Source: Actinomadura xylanilytica (GTDB taxonomy: Bacteria > Actinomycetota > Actinomycetes > Streptosporangiales > Streptosporangiaceae). Taken from it: DNA of 64,000 nt. The stretch lies in the NCBI RefSeq assembly GCF_030283145.1, contig NZ_JASNWE010000001.1, positions 372,001-436,000 of the forward strand, written 5' to 3'. Shown here in pieces: positions 1 through 11,094 of the stretch. Under the pieces are notes generated by a model. It made no database searches. It was given only the letters and a program-made list of their open reading frames with translations, and had not been told where the DNA came from. The position numbers and the translations under genes are program-made. Position 1 is the first letter of the stretch. Every line of letters begins with the position of its first letter.

Positions 1-411
1 GGTCTTGAACACGCCGTAGCTCGGGTGGGTGAGCCGGTGCGCGAGCTCACCGTCGTTGGTGAGCAGGATCAGGCCCTCGGTGTCGGTGTCGAGGCGGCCG
101 ACGTGGAACAGCCGCTCGGGCACGTCCACGAAGTCGGCGAGGGACTTGCGGCCCCGCTCGTCGGACATGGTGCTGACCACGCCGAGCGGCTTGTTGATCG
201 CGTAGTAGCGCATCTCGGAGCGGGTCTCGACCCGCTGGCCGTCCACGTGGATCACGGCGGTCTGCGGATCGACCCGCTCGCCGAACCGGAAGATGGTGTT
301 GCCGTTCACCGTGACCCGGCCCTCGCCGATCAGTTCCTCGCAGTGCCGGCGGCTGCCGATCCCGGCCTCGGCCAGGACCTTCTGGAGCCGTACGCCCTCT
401 TTGTCGTTCAC
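1..411 (-). CDS. rluB: 23S rRNA pseudouridine synthase, RluB-type (3' end outside window)
   Basis: N-terminal 137 residues of an RsuA/RluB-family enzyme, which isomerises a uridine in 23S rRNA to pseudouridine. The visible part begins with an S4-like RNA-binding domain (LQKVLAEAGIGSRRHCEELI, then RVTVNG) and continues into the catalytic domain with the motif GRLDTDTEGLILLTND, which contains the catalytic Asp of the family. The GTG start overlaps the scpB stop (GTGA), so the two genes are translationally coupled and rluB is the last visible member of the scpA-scpB-rluB operon. The C-terminus lies beyond base 1. The family is certain; the exact uridine modified is inferred from the actinobacterial gene order. 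Confidence 0.93.
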   Translation of the reverse strand, partial: MNDKEGVRLQKVLAEAGIGSRRHCEELIGEGRVTVNGNTIFRFGERVDPQTAVIHVDGQRVETRSEMRYYAINKPLGVVSTMSDERGRKSLADFVDVPERLFHVGRLDTDTEGLILLTNDGELAHRLTHPSYGVFKT

Positions 412-1013
412 TTTTCCTCGATGATGTCGTCGGGCAGGTCGTCGGGCAGGTAGGGGGCGAGGTCGGGCAGCTCGTCCAGGTCGCGCAGCCCCAGCCGCTC
501 CAGGAAGTACCCGGTGGTGCGGTAGAGGTGCGCCTGTGACTCGGGGTCCTGGCCGGCGTCCTCGATGAGGCCGCGCAGCGTCAGGGTGCGCATCACCCCG
601 TCGCTGTTGACCCCGCGGACCGCCGAGACCCTGGCCCGGCTCACCGGCTGGCGGTAGGCCACCACGGCGAGCGTCTCCAGCGCGGCCTGGGTCAGCCGCG
701 CCTGCTGGCCGTCGGTGACGAACCGCTCCACCACCGGGGCGCAGACGTCCCGAGTGTAGAACCGCCAGCCACCGGCGACCTCCCTCAGATCAAACCCCCG
801 GCCCTGCCCGGTGTATTCCTCGGCCAGCTCGCGCAGGGTGGCGGCCACCTCGCGGCGGGGCCGGTCGAGCAGTTGGGCGAGGGTGATCTCGGCCACCGGC
901 TCGTCCACCACGAGCAGGATCGCCTCGATCGAGGCGCGCAGCCCGGGGCCCTCGTCCTGCGGGACGTCCGCCTCCGTCCGGACGGGCTCGTCCTCGCCGG
1001 GTCGTTCAGTCAT
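408..1013 (-). CDS. scpB: segregation and condensation protein ScpB
   Basis: 201-residue kleisin-associated winged-helix protein that dimerises and binds ScpA in the SMC-ScpAB condensin complex acting on the nucleoid. The protein has the two winged-helix halves expected of ScpB; the conserved stretch VAYRQPVSRARVSAVRGVN lies in the second half (about residues 120-138). The acidic tails at both ends (N-terminal TERPGEDEP, C-terminal DLPDDLPDDIIEE) are typical of actinobacterial forms. It overlaps scpA by 8 bases upstream and rluB downstream, so the genes are surely co-transcribed. Its length is normal for the family. Confidence 0.95.
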   Translation of the reverse strand: MTERPGEDEPVRTEADVPQDEGPGLRASIEAILLVVDEPVAEITLAQLLDRPRREVAATLRELAEEYTGQGRGFDLREVAGGWRFYTRDVCAPVVERFVTDGQQARLTQAALETLAVVAYRQPVSRARVSAVRGVNSDGVMRTLTLRGLIEDAGQDPESQAHLYRTTGYFLERLGLRDLDELPDLAPYLPDDLPDDIIEEK

Positions 1014-1962
1014 CGTCCTCGTCTTCCTGCGGGTCGCGGCGCGGCTCGCGCTCGCCCGTGCCCTCGTAGTCGTCGCCGACCTCGATGTCGCCGTCGTCGG
1101 TGCCGGTCCAGGTGATGTGCAGCTCGCCGAGGGGCTCGGGCTGCTCGAACACGACGGCCTGCTCGCGGTAGAGCTCCAGCAGCGCCAGGAACCGCGCGAC
1201 GACCTCGTAGGTGCCCTCGGCGTCCGCGGCCAGCACCCGGAAGGTGGTCACCCGCAGCCGGCGCAGCCGCTCGATCACCAGGGCGGCCTGCTCCTTGACG
1301 CTGGCCTTCGGCTGGTACATGTGCTCGACCGACACCGACGGCGGCTCCCGCGGCGTGAACGCCTTGCCGGCCAGCCGGGCGAACTCCTCGGGGCCGAGGC
1401 CGAGCAGCACCTCGGGCAGCAGCCCGGCGAACCGCGGCTCCATCGGCACGATGCGGGGGAACCGGCGGCCCTGCTCGGCCATCCGCCCGGCGAGGTACTG
1501 CGCGACCTCCTTGTAGGCGCGGTACTGGAGCAGCCGCGCGAACAGCAGGTCGCGGGCCTCCAGCAGCGCCAGGTCGTCCTCGTCGTCGACCTCGCCGGAC
1601 GGCAGCAGCCGCGCCGCCTTGAGGTCGAGCAGCGTCGCGGCGACCAGCAGGAAGTGGCTGGCCTGGTCGAGGTCCCATTCCTTGCCGTAGGAGCGGATGT
1701 GCGCGATGAAGTCGTCGGTGACCTTGTGCAGCGACACCTCGGTGATGTCGAGCTTGTGCTTGGAGATCAGCCCCAGCAGCAGGTCGAACGGGCCCTCGAA
1801 GTTGTCGAGGTGGACCCGGAAGCCGCGGCCCTCCTCGGCGCCGGGCTCCTCGGCGCCGGGCTCGCCGCCGGACGGGGTCCCGGCCCCGGGCGGGGCCTGG
1901 TCCGCGTCACTCTCGCCGGCGGAGGACGTCCCCCGTCCCGCCTCATCGGGCACTGTGCTCAC
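1006..1962 (-). CDS. scpA: segregation and condensation protein ScpA
   Basis: Kleisin subunit of the SMC-ScpAB condensin. The N-terminal kleisin motif GFRVHLDNFEGPFDLLLGLI is clear, followed by the helical linker and a C-terminal winged helix. About 45 residues rich in Gly, Pro and Glu, including a repeated GAEEPGAEE, precede the core. I place the start at the GTG that reads VSTVPDEAG. ATG at 1971 and an in-frame start at 1998 are alternatives, and no strong ribosome site decides between them. The acidic C-terminal tail overlaps the scpB start. The core assignment is secure and the N-terminus is not. Confidence 0.92.
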   Translation of the reverse strand: MSTVPDEAGRGTSSAGESDADQAPPGAGTPSGGEPGAEEPGAEEGRGFRVHLDNFEGPFDLLLGLISKHKLDITEVSLHKVTDDFIAHIRSYGKEWDLDQASHFLLVAATLLDLKAARLLPSGEVDDEDDLALLEARDLLFARLLQYRAYKEVAQYLAGRMAEQGRRFPRIVPMEPRFAGLLPEVLLGLGPEEFARLAGKAFTPREPPSVSVEHMYQPKASVKEQAALVIERLRRLRVTTFRVLAADAEGTYEVVARFLALLELYREQAVVFEQPEPLGELHITWTGTDDGDIEVGDDYEGTGEREPRRDPQEDEDDD

Positions 1963-2065
1963 CGGCCACATGGTCCCACGTCCCGGGGCCGCTCGCACCG
2001 CGCGCGATCACATCGCGTGACGTCCCCGGCGGGGCGGGGCGGTCGCCGCGGCGGCGGGACGGGCC

Positions 2066-2980
2066 TCAGTCGCCCGTGCTCCAGCGGCCGAGAACCTCGC
2101 GGGCCAGACCACGGTAGGCGTTGGCGCCCATCGAGTTGGGGTCGAAGTAGGTGATCGGCTCGCCCGCGACGGTCGCGTCCGGGAACCGCACGGTGCGGTT
2201 GATCACGGTGTGGAAGACCTTGTCGCCGAACGCCTCGACGATGCGGCCGAGGACCTCGCGGGTGTGCAGCGTGCGCGAGTCGTACATGGTGCCGAGGACG
2301 CCGTCGATGGTCAGCTCGGGGTTGATCCGCCCCTGCACCTTCTCGATGGTCTCCATCAGCAGCGCGACGCCGCGCATCGCGAAGTACTCGCACTCCAGCG
2401 GGATCAGCACGCCCTCGCTGGCGGCCAGCGCGTTGACGGTGAGCAGGCCGAGTGAGGGCTGGCAGTCGATCAGGATGTAGTCGAAGTGCGGGATGGCCGA
2501 CTTGAGCGCGCCCGCCAGGATGTACTCGCGGCCCACCTCGTGGACGAGCTGGACCTCCGCGCCGGACAGGTCGATGTTGCTCGGCAGCAGCTCCATGCCC
2601 TCGACGCCGGTCTCGATGACCACGTCCTCCCACTCGGTGTCGCGCTCGAGGAGGAGGTTGTGAATGGTCATGTCGAGCTGGCGCGGGTCGCCCTTGCCGA
2701 GCCCGACCGACAGGGCGCCCTGCGGGTCGAAGTCGACCAGCAGCACCTTGCGGCCGTACTCGGCCAGCGCCGCGCCCAGGTTGATCGTCGTGGTGGTCTT
2801 GCCGACCCCGCCCTTCTGATTGCAGATCGACACGATCCGCGCCGGTCCGTGCTCGGCGAGCTGTTCGGGCTCGGGGAACACCGGCACGGGTCGCCGAGTC
2901 GGCCCGAGGGCCCGACTCGGATCGGTCTCTATGGTGGCAGAGGACAGAAGGACTCCCTCTGCAGCCTTAGTGCTGGTCAC
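2066..2980 (-). CDS. parA: ParA/Soj-family chromosome partitioning ATPase
   Basis: 304-residue MinD/ParA-type P-loop ATPase that forms ATP-dependent dimers on DNA. It carries the deviant Walker A motif KGGVGKTTTTINLG with the signature lysine, the switch motif LLVDFDPQGALS, and a Walker B-like YILIDCQPSLG. The GTG start is chosen because GGGAGGGA lies a few bases upstream; an in-frame start 24 codons earlier would lie inside the predicted leader. No parB is adjacent, so this is the second, ScpAB-linked ParA found in actinobacteria rather than the parAB gene near oriC. It is expressed from its own promoter downstream of xerD. Its partner is unknown; a role with condensin is inferred from the gene order. 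Confidence 0.9.
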   Translation of the reverse strand: MTSTKAAEGVLLSSATIETDPSRALGPTRRPVPVFPEPEQLAEHGPARIVSICNQKGGVGKTTTTINLGAALAEYGRKVLLVDFDPQGALSVGLGKGDPRQLDMTIHNLLLERDTEWEDVVIETGVEGMELLPSNIDLSGAEVQLVHEVGREYILAGALKSAIPHFDYILIDCQPSLGLLTVNALAASEGVLIPLECEYFAMRGVALLMETIEKVQGRINPELTIDGVLGTMYDSRTLHTREVLGRIVEAFGDKVFHTVINRTVRFPDATVAGEPITYFDPNSMGANAYRGLAREVLGRWSTGD

Positions 2981-3023
2981 CAGATCCCTCCCCGGCGGCC
3001 CGAAAATGCCATCCAGTGGGGGG

Positions 3024-3055
3024 ACTCTATGGCTTGACACCTTGCGTCTCAAGCC
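3024..3055 (-). promoter_or_regulatory. parA promoter with embedded inverted repeat
   Basis: On the minus strand, TTGAGA (3052-3047) and TAGAGT (3029-3024) are separated by exactly 17 bases, a good vegetative-type promoter. Transcription would start about 37 bases upstream of the parA GTG. A 7-bp inverted repeat, GGCTTGA (3031-3037) and TCAAGCC (3049-3055) with an 11-base spacer, spans the region between and over the -35 element, which suggests repressor control. ParA autoregulation is possible but unproven. Confidence 0.6.
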
Positions 3056-3092
3056 GACGCGCGCCGATGGTCGCGATTTGTCGGAGCCCCGG

Positions 3093-4097
3093 TCAACCCC
3101 GTGCCCGTGGATGCGAGGTCGCGTAAACCTCGCGCAGCAACTGGACCGTCACCAGAGTGTAGACCTGCGTGGTCGTCACCGACGCGTGCCCGAGCAGCTC
3201 CTGCACGACCCGCACGTCGGCGCCGCCGTCGAGCAGGTGGGTGGCGAACGAGTGCCGCAGCGTGTGCGGCGAGACGTCCGACAGCTTGGCCCGCTCGGCG
3301 GCGGCCCGCAGCACCATCCAGGCGCCCTGCCGGGACAGCCGCCCGCCGCGCGCGTTGAGGAACAGCGCGGGGCCGCCCCGCCCGGCCCGGCCGAGCTCGG
3401 GACGGGCCCGCACCAGGTACGCCTGGACGGCGTGCCGGGCGTAGTCGCCGATCGGCACCACCCGGGTCTTGCCGCCCTTGCCGGACACGCGGGCGAACCC
3501 GTCGCCCAGGTCGAGGTCGTCGACGTCGAGGCCGACCGCCTCGGAGATCCGGGCCCCCGACCCGTACAGCAGCTCCAGCAGCGCGCGGTCGCGCAGGCCG
3601 CGCGCGGTGTCGGAGCCTGCGCCGGCCTCGCCCGCCGGGCCGGCCGCGGCGGCCAGGAGCCGTTCGACCTCGTCGAGTGAGATGGCCTTCGGGAGCCGCC
3701 GCGGCGGGGTGGGGGGCTTGACCTCGCGGGCCGGGTCGGCGGGGGCCATCCCCTCGCGCAGCGCGAAGCGGTGCAGCCCCCGGACGGCGACCAGCGCCCG
3801 CGCCGCCGAGCCCGCCGACAGCGGCGGGTGGTCGGCGTCGCCCTCCCGCAGGCCCATCAGGAACGCCCGCACGTCGTCCTCGGTGATCTCGCCGATCGCG
3901 GCGCGGCCCCGCCCGTCCAGGATCTCGACGTAGCGGCGCAGGTCGCGGCGGTAGGACGTGAGGGTGTTGGCGGCCAGGCCGCGCTCGACGGCGAGGTGCC
4001 CGAGGTAGGTGCGCACGGCGGAGTCGAGCGCGGGCCCCGGGCCGGTGTCGCGGGCGGGGGGCGGTGCGGCGCTCCGGCGGGTCGGGCGCGGGGTCAG
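3093..4097 (-). CDS. xerD: site-specific tyrosine recombinase XerD
   Basis: 334-residue tyrosine recombinase that resolves chromosome dimers at dif with XerC. An N-terminal SAM-like DNA-binding domain ([19 protein letters not shown]) is followed by the catalytic domain with the expected residues: Arg in [12 protein letters not shown], Lys in [24 protein letters not shown], and the nucleophile Tyr in TTTQVYT. No ATG, GTG or TTG lies in frame between the upstream hairpin and the core. The most likely start is CTG at 4097, preceded at about 7 bases by GGAAGAGG. GTG at 4016 is the alternative and would trim the Pro/Arg-rich leader. An ATG at 4337 would lie inside the upstream gene, beyond the hairpin. 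Confidence 0.9.
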   Translation of the reverse strand: MTPRPTRRSAAPPPARDTGPGPALDSAVRTYLGHLAVERGLAANTLTSYRRDLRRYVEILDGRGRAAIGEITEDDVRAFLMGLREGDADHPPLSAGSAARALVAVRGLHRFALREGMAPADPAREVKPPTPPRRLPKAISLDEVERLLAAAAGPAGEAGAGSDTARGLRDRALLELLYGSGARISEAVGLDVDDLDLGDGFARVSGKGGKTRVVPIGDYARHAVQAYLVRARPELGRAGRGGPALFLNARGGRLSRQGAWMVLRAAAERAKLSDVSPHTLRHSFATHLLDGGADVRVVQELLGHASVTTTQVYTLVTVQLLREVYATSHPRARG

Positions 4098-4227
4098 TGC
4101 GGCACCTCTTCCGGACGGGCGGCGGAGTGGGACGTGCCCATCATGCCCGTTCCGGAGCCGGCGGGAGTGGCCATCGGCGACCCGGCCCCGTACCCGCTCC
4201 GCACCCGCTCCGCCGCGGACACCGGAA

Positions 4228-4252
4228 CGCCCCCTGCGGTCGGCAGGGGGCG
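4228..4252 (-). terminator. hairpin between the Nudix gene and xerD
   Basis: A perfect 10-bp stem (4228-4237 with 4243-4252, arms CGCCCCCTGC and GCAGGGGGCG) and a 5-base loop lie 30 bases after the Nudix gene stop. There is no T run, so it may act as a GC-type terminator or an attenuator upstream of xerD. Its position also argues against the far-upstream xerD start. Confidence 0.6.
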
Positions 4253-4281
4253 TGCTCGGGTAGGGCGCTCCGGGCGCCCGG

Positions 4282-6968
<2,687 letters not shown>

Positions 6969-8693
6969 TCAGAGCCTGGGGGCCGTCGCGGTGGGCATGA
7001 TGGTGCGGAGCTGCCGGGTGAGCTCGTCGATGAGCGAGCGCGCCTGGTCGGCGGCGGTACGGGCGGCGTCGCGCTCCTGCGACAGCTCGGCGATCGCGGC
7101 GCGCTGCTCGGTGACCGCCTGCGCGAGCTGGTCGACCCACTGGTCGCGCTCGGAGAGCTTCTCGGCGACCGCGTCGCGCTCGGCGGCCATCTGCCGCACC
7201 CCGGCGGCGGCCTTGTCGCGCTCGCGGCCGGCCTGGTCGGCGCGGCCCCGGGCCAGGGTCAGCTCGGACTCGGCCCGCGCCTGCGCCTGGACGGCGACCT
7301 CGCGGCCCCGCTCGGCCGCCTCGCGGGCCCGGTCGGCCGCCTCGCGGCCCTGCGCGCTGCCGTCGCGCTCGCGCTCGGCCTTCTTGGCGGCCTCCAGCGA
7401 CTGCGCGGCGGTGTCGAGCGCCTGCTGGCGCTCGTTCTCGGCCTCCTTGGCTCGGCGCTCGGCGTCCTGGCCCCGGCGGTCGGAGTCCTGCGCCCGCCGT
7501 TCGGCCTCCTGGGCGCGCCGCTCCAGCTCCTGCGCGCGGCGCTCGGCGGCGTCGGCGCGGCGGCGGGTGTCGTCGGACTCCTTGCCCGCGGCGGCCACGG
7601 CGTGCTGGAGGTTCTGCGCGGTCATCTCGGCGTCGGTGACCTTGGCGCGCAGCCCGGCCAGCTCGCCGTGCGCGGTCTCCAGCGCGCGGGACAGCTCGCC
7701 GGCCTGCTCGGCCATCCGGTCGCGCTCGCCCTCGACGTTCCGGCGGGCGCCGACGGCGTCCTCGACGGCGCGCAGCGCGTCGTCGCGGGCCTCGCTCATC
7801 GCGTCGCGCTGGGTGATGGCCTGCCGGACGGTCGCCTCGGCCTCGGAGATGCGGCGCTCGACCTGCTCGACCTGCGCCTGCGCCTGCTCCATCTGCGCGC
7901 GGGCCTGGTCGGCCTGGCCGCGGGCCTGGTCGGCCTGCACCCGGGCCTGCTCGGCCTGCCCGCGGGCCTGGTCGGCCTGGACGCGTCCCTGCTGGGCCTG
8001 GTTCCACGCGGCGGCGGCGTCGCGCTGCGCGGTCTCCTTCTCGGCCTGCACGGCGGCGATCTGCTGGACGGCGTCGTTCTGCACCTCGGCGGTGCGGCGC
8101 TCGGCCTCGGCGACCTGGCGCTCGGCCTCGACGGCGCGGCGGTCGGCCTGCTCGGCCTGGCCGCGGGCGCGCTGCACCTCGCCCCACGCCCCGGCGGCGT
8201 CGCGCTGGGCCGACTCCTTCTCGGCCTGGAGGGCCGAGTACTGCGCGGCGGCCTCGTTCTGCGCCTCGCCGATGCGGCGCTCGGCCTCGACCGCGCGGCG
8301 GTCGGCCTGCTCGGCCTGGCCGCGGGCGCGCTGCACCTCGCCCCACGCGGCGGCGGCGTCGCGCTGAGCGGCCTCCTTCTCCGCGTGGACCGTGGCGACC
8401 TGGGACGCGGCGTCGGTCTGCGCCTCGCTGACCTTGCGCTCGCCGGCGGCGAGCGCGTCGCCGATCAGGTCGGCCATCTGGCGCAGCCGCTCGACGATGT
8501 CCCAGGGCTGGGCCTCGGGCTGGTCGCCCTCGGGACGGGTGGCCTCACCCGGCCCCTTGGCCATCTGGATCGGCTGCTGCGCGGCAGAAACGGGCACGTC
8601 GGGCTTGGGGCCGGCGTCCCGGCCCATCGGGGGCCAGGGCGAACCGGCGTCCTGGACGCCGCGCGAACCACCCGATCCGTTCAGTTCGCTCAC
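6969..8693 (-). CDS. long coiled-coil protein of unknown function with heptad and 53-residue repeats
   Basis: 574 residues, almost entirely predicted coiled coil after about 60 Pro/Gly-rich N-terminal residues. After PWDIVERLRQMADLIGDALA there are near-identical 53-residue units (each containing AEKE.AQRDAA.AWGEVQRA). These are followed by a run of strict heptads of the type QADQARG / QAEQARV, and later a second run of the type AERRAQE. There is no signal peptide or membrane segment, so a cytoplasmic filament or scaffold is likely. The organisation recalls polar-growth coiled-coil proteins of actinomycetes (DivIVA/Scy/FilP type), but the N-terminal DivIVA motif is not evident and I do not assign it to a family. 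It is monocistronic, with its own terminator and a palindrome upstream. Confidence 0.75.
   Translation of the reverse strand: MSELNGSGGSRGVQDAGSPWPPMGRDAGPKPDVPVSAAQQPIQMAKGPGEATRPEGDQPEAQPWDIVERLRQMADLIGDALAAGERKVSEAQTDAASQVATVHAEKEAAQRDAAAAWGEVQRARGQAEQADRRAVEAERRIGEAQNEAAAQYSALQAEKESAQRDAAGAWGEVQRARGQAEQADRRAVEAERQVAEAERRTAEVQNDAVQQIAAVQAEKETAQRDAAAAWNQAQQGRVQADQARGQAEQARVQADQARGQADQARAQMEQAQAQVEQVERRISEAEATVRQAITQRDAMSEARDDALRAVEDAVGARRNVEGERDRMAEQAGELSRALETAHGELAGLRAKVTDAEMTAQNLQHAVAAAGKESDDTRRRADAAERRAQELERRAQEAERRAQDSDRRGQDAERRAKEAENERQQALDTAAQSLEAAKKAERERDGSAQGREAADRAREAAERGREVAVQAQARAESELTLARGRADQAGRERDKAAAGVRQMAAERDAVAEKLSERDQWVDQLAQAVTEQRAAIAELSQERDAARTAADQARSLIDELTRQLRTIMPTATAPRL
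7850..8430. repeat. in-gene tandem repeats encoding coiled-coil units
   Basis: Two nearly identical blocks about 159 bases apart (for example around 8151-8260 and 8310-8418) encode the 53-residue units. Between about 7870 and 7990 a 21-base-periodic stretch encodes heptads. The periodicity is coding (multiples of three and of seven codons), so this is repeat expansion within a gene and not an intergenic array. It is prone to copy-number change and assembly error. Confidence 0.8.
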
Positions 8694-8794
8694 TTGTCTC
8701 CTCGCCTGGCGGCCCGAAGCCGCGTTCGCGGGGCTGGCACGGTCATCGTGTTCGCTTCACTCCTCGCCTCGCGGCTCGTCGCTTCGCTCACGAA

Positions 8795-8808
8795 GGCACT
8801 CTAGTGCC
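8795..8808. promoter_or_regulatory. palindrome in the divergent region upstream of the coiled-coil gene
   Basis: GGCACT-CT-AGTGCC, a perfect 6-bp dyad about 100 bases upstream of the coiled-coil gene and 140 bases upstream of the peptidase gene. It resembles an operator or a small hairpin. I do not recognise the regulator. The surrounding 8694-8946 interval is otherwise without a gene. Confidence 0.35.
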
Positions 8809-8817
8809 GACGCGTAG

Positions 8818-9939
<1,122 letters not shown>

Positions 9940-10213
9940 GACGTCCTCCGCCCCCGGGGCCCGGCGCCGCCGGGTCCTGGGGTCCGGGGGACCGGGGGGC
10001 CCAAGGGTCTGACCGAAAACCCGCTGAACCTTTCCTAAGGGATAGCTGACACTTACCTGTAGGCGGGTCCATTCACCCCTTGCGCGACGGCGCCGCTGCA
10101 AATCAGACCGGTGCCCGCCGGGCCGCTCCGCCGCCCGTCCGACCCCCGCCATACCCCGCGACCTCGTCGGACACAGCGTGACGCCCGTCGCCCTCGAGTC
10201 GTTGTCCGTTAAA

Positions 10214-10235
10214 TTGTGTGATTCACATCACACAA
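10214..10235. promoter_or_regulatory. Crp/GlxR-type binding site
   Basis: A perfect TGTGA-N6-TCACA (10217-10232) within a 9-bp inverted repeat with a 4-base spacer. This is the consensus for cAMP-receptor-family regulators in actinobacteria (Crp, GlxR). It lies about 260 bases upstream of ectA and is surrounded by AT-rich DNA. Whether it acts on the ectoine operon or on a non-coding transcript cannot be read from the sequence. Confidence 0.6.
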
Positions 10236-10467
10236 ACGAGACACAAAAAGTCTCGCCAATCGATGACAAATCACTAAAGTGACCCCCAAACTGGGCCGCA
10301 GGACACTTGCGGATTATTCCGGCAATCACCCCTGCGTATCCGCCGGAACGGCGGCATCGGCGGCCCCTTCCAGGGTGCGGACATGAACCCGGATTTAGTA
10401 AGCGAACTGTCATACCCGCTGCCTGGGCCCTCAAACATTCCGCAGATAACAATCGATACCGGACTCT

Positions 10468-10491
10468 CAGGCAAGTTCGCTAAGTTGCCTG
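10468..10491 (+). promoter_or_regulatory. inverted repeat over the ectA promoter and start
   Basis: CAGGCAA and TTGCCTG form a 7-bp inverted repeat with a 10-base spacer, ending 3 bases before the ectA ATG. It overlaps a -10-like TAAGTT (10481-10486). There is no ribosome site before ectA, so the transcript may be leaderless and start at the ATG. A repressor bound here would cover the promoter directly. The regulator is not identified; in other bacteria ectoine operons are often controlled by MarR-type EctR. Confidence 0.45.
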
Positions 10492-10494
10492 GAC

Positions 10495-11034
10495 ATGGCC
10501 ACGCAACCCCTGGAATCCAAGACCCGGCGGGACGAACCGACGACCGGCGTGCAACTCCAGGAGCCGAGCCTCAAGGACGGCCCCGAGCTCTGGCGGCTCG
10601 CCCGCGACTCACAGGTGCTGGACGTCAATTCGCCGTACAGCTACACGCTGTGGTGCCGCGACTTCGCCGACACCTCGGTGGTCGCACGCGACGGCGGCAG
10701 GCCCTGCGGGTTCATCACCGGCTACGTCCGCCCGGCCAGCCCTGACACGTTCTTCGTGTGGCAGGTCGCGGTGGACGTCGAGCATCGCGGCCAGGGCCTG
10801 GCCCGCCGGATGCTGGACCGGCTCGGCGACCGGCTGGCCGCCCGCGGCCACCGGTTCATGGAGGCGACAGTGACGCCCGGCAACGCCGCGTCCACCGCCA
10901 TGTTCGCCTCGTTCGCCCGCGACCGGGGGTGCGAGCTCGCGCGCTCCCCCCTGTTCGGCTCCGAGCTGCTCGACGGGCACGAGCCCGAGGTGCTGTTCCG
11001 CATCGGGCCACTGCCCGCGCCAGCCGGGGACTAG
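10495..11034 (+). CDS. ectA: diaminobutyrate acetyltransferase
   Basis: 179-residue GNAT enzyme making N-gamma-acetyl-diaminobutyrate from L-2,4-diaminobutyrate and acetyl-CoA, the second step of ectoine synthesis. The acetyl-CoA loop VAVDVEHRGQGLARRML is clear, and the NSPYSYTLWCRDFADTSVVA stretch is the EctA-specific substrate region. It is the first gene of ectABCD, 60 bases before ectB. There is no Shine-Dalgarno before the ATG, suggesting a leaderless transcript. The family and pathway role are firm because the whole pathway follows. Confidence 0.95.
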   Translation: MATQPLESKTRRDEPTTGVQLQEPSLKDGPELWRLARDSQVLDVNSPYSYTLWCRDFADTSVVARDGGRPCGFITGYVRPASPDTFFVWQVAVDVEHRGQGLARRMLDRLGDRLAARGHRFMEATVTPGNAASTAMFASFARDRGCELARSPLFGSELLDGHEPEVLFRIGPLPAPAGD

Positions 11035-11094
11035 AGAGCGCACCGCTCCACCGCCATCCACCTCGTTCCCACCCCAACCTGCCGGAGGCAGACC

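Larger units (their letters stand above)
9940..10494. other. 555-base intergenic region between pip and ectA
   Basis: No gene is supported here. The first part holds GC-rich hairpins after pip (about 9952-9982, and GGTCC/GGACC at 9981-9992) that probably end its transcript. At 10019-10068 ACCCGC and GCGGGT could close a stem around a small CCTT/AAGG hairpin. From about 10200 the base composition becomes unusually AT-rich for this genome, which marks a regulatory region for the ectoine operon. It includes a Crp-type dyad and an inverted repeat over the ectA start, listed separately. Two short open frames here lack coding signs. Confidence 0.7.

Noticed and set aside
4094..4219. Short frame ([14 protein letters not shown]...) between the Nudix gene and xerD
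   Set aside because: No family and no ribosome site of note. It may be only a leader read-through; it is mentioned because its stop overlaps the proposed xerD start.
7850..8430. CRISPR-like regular repeats
   Set aside because: The period is 21 and 159 bases in phase with a reading frame that encodes coiled-coil heptads; there are no unique spacers. No CRISPR array was seen anywhere in the window.
10228..10474. Small minus-strand frames and a plus-strand frame starting at 10383 upstream of ectA
   Set aside because: They lie in an AT-rich regulatory region, lack third-position GC bias in the first part, and the plus-strand frame runs into ectA in another frame.
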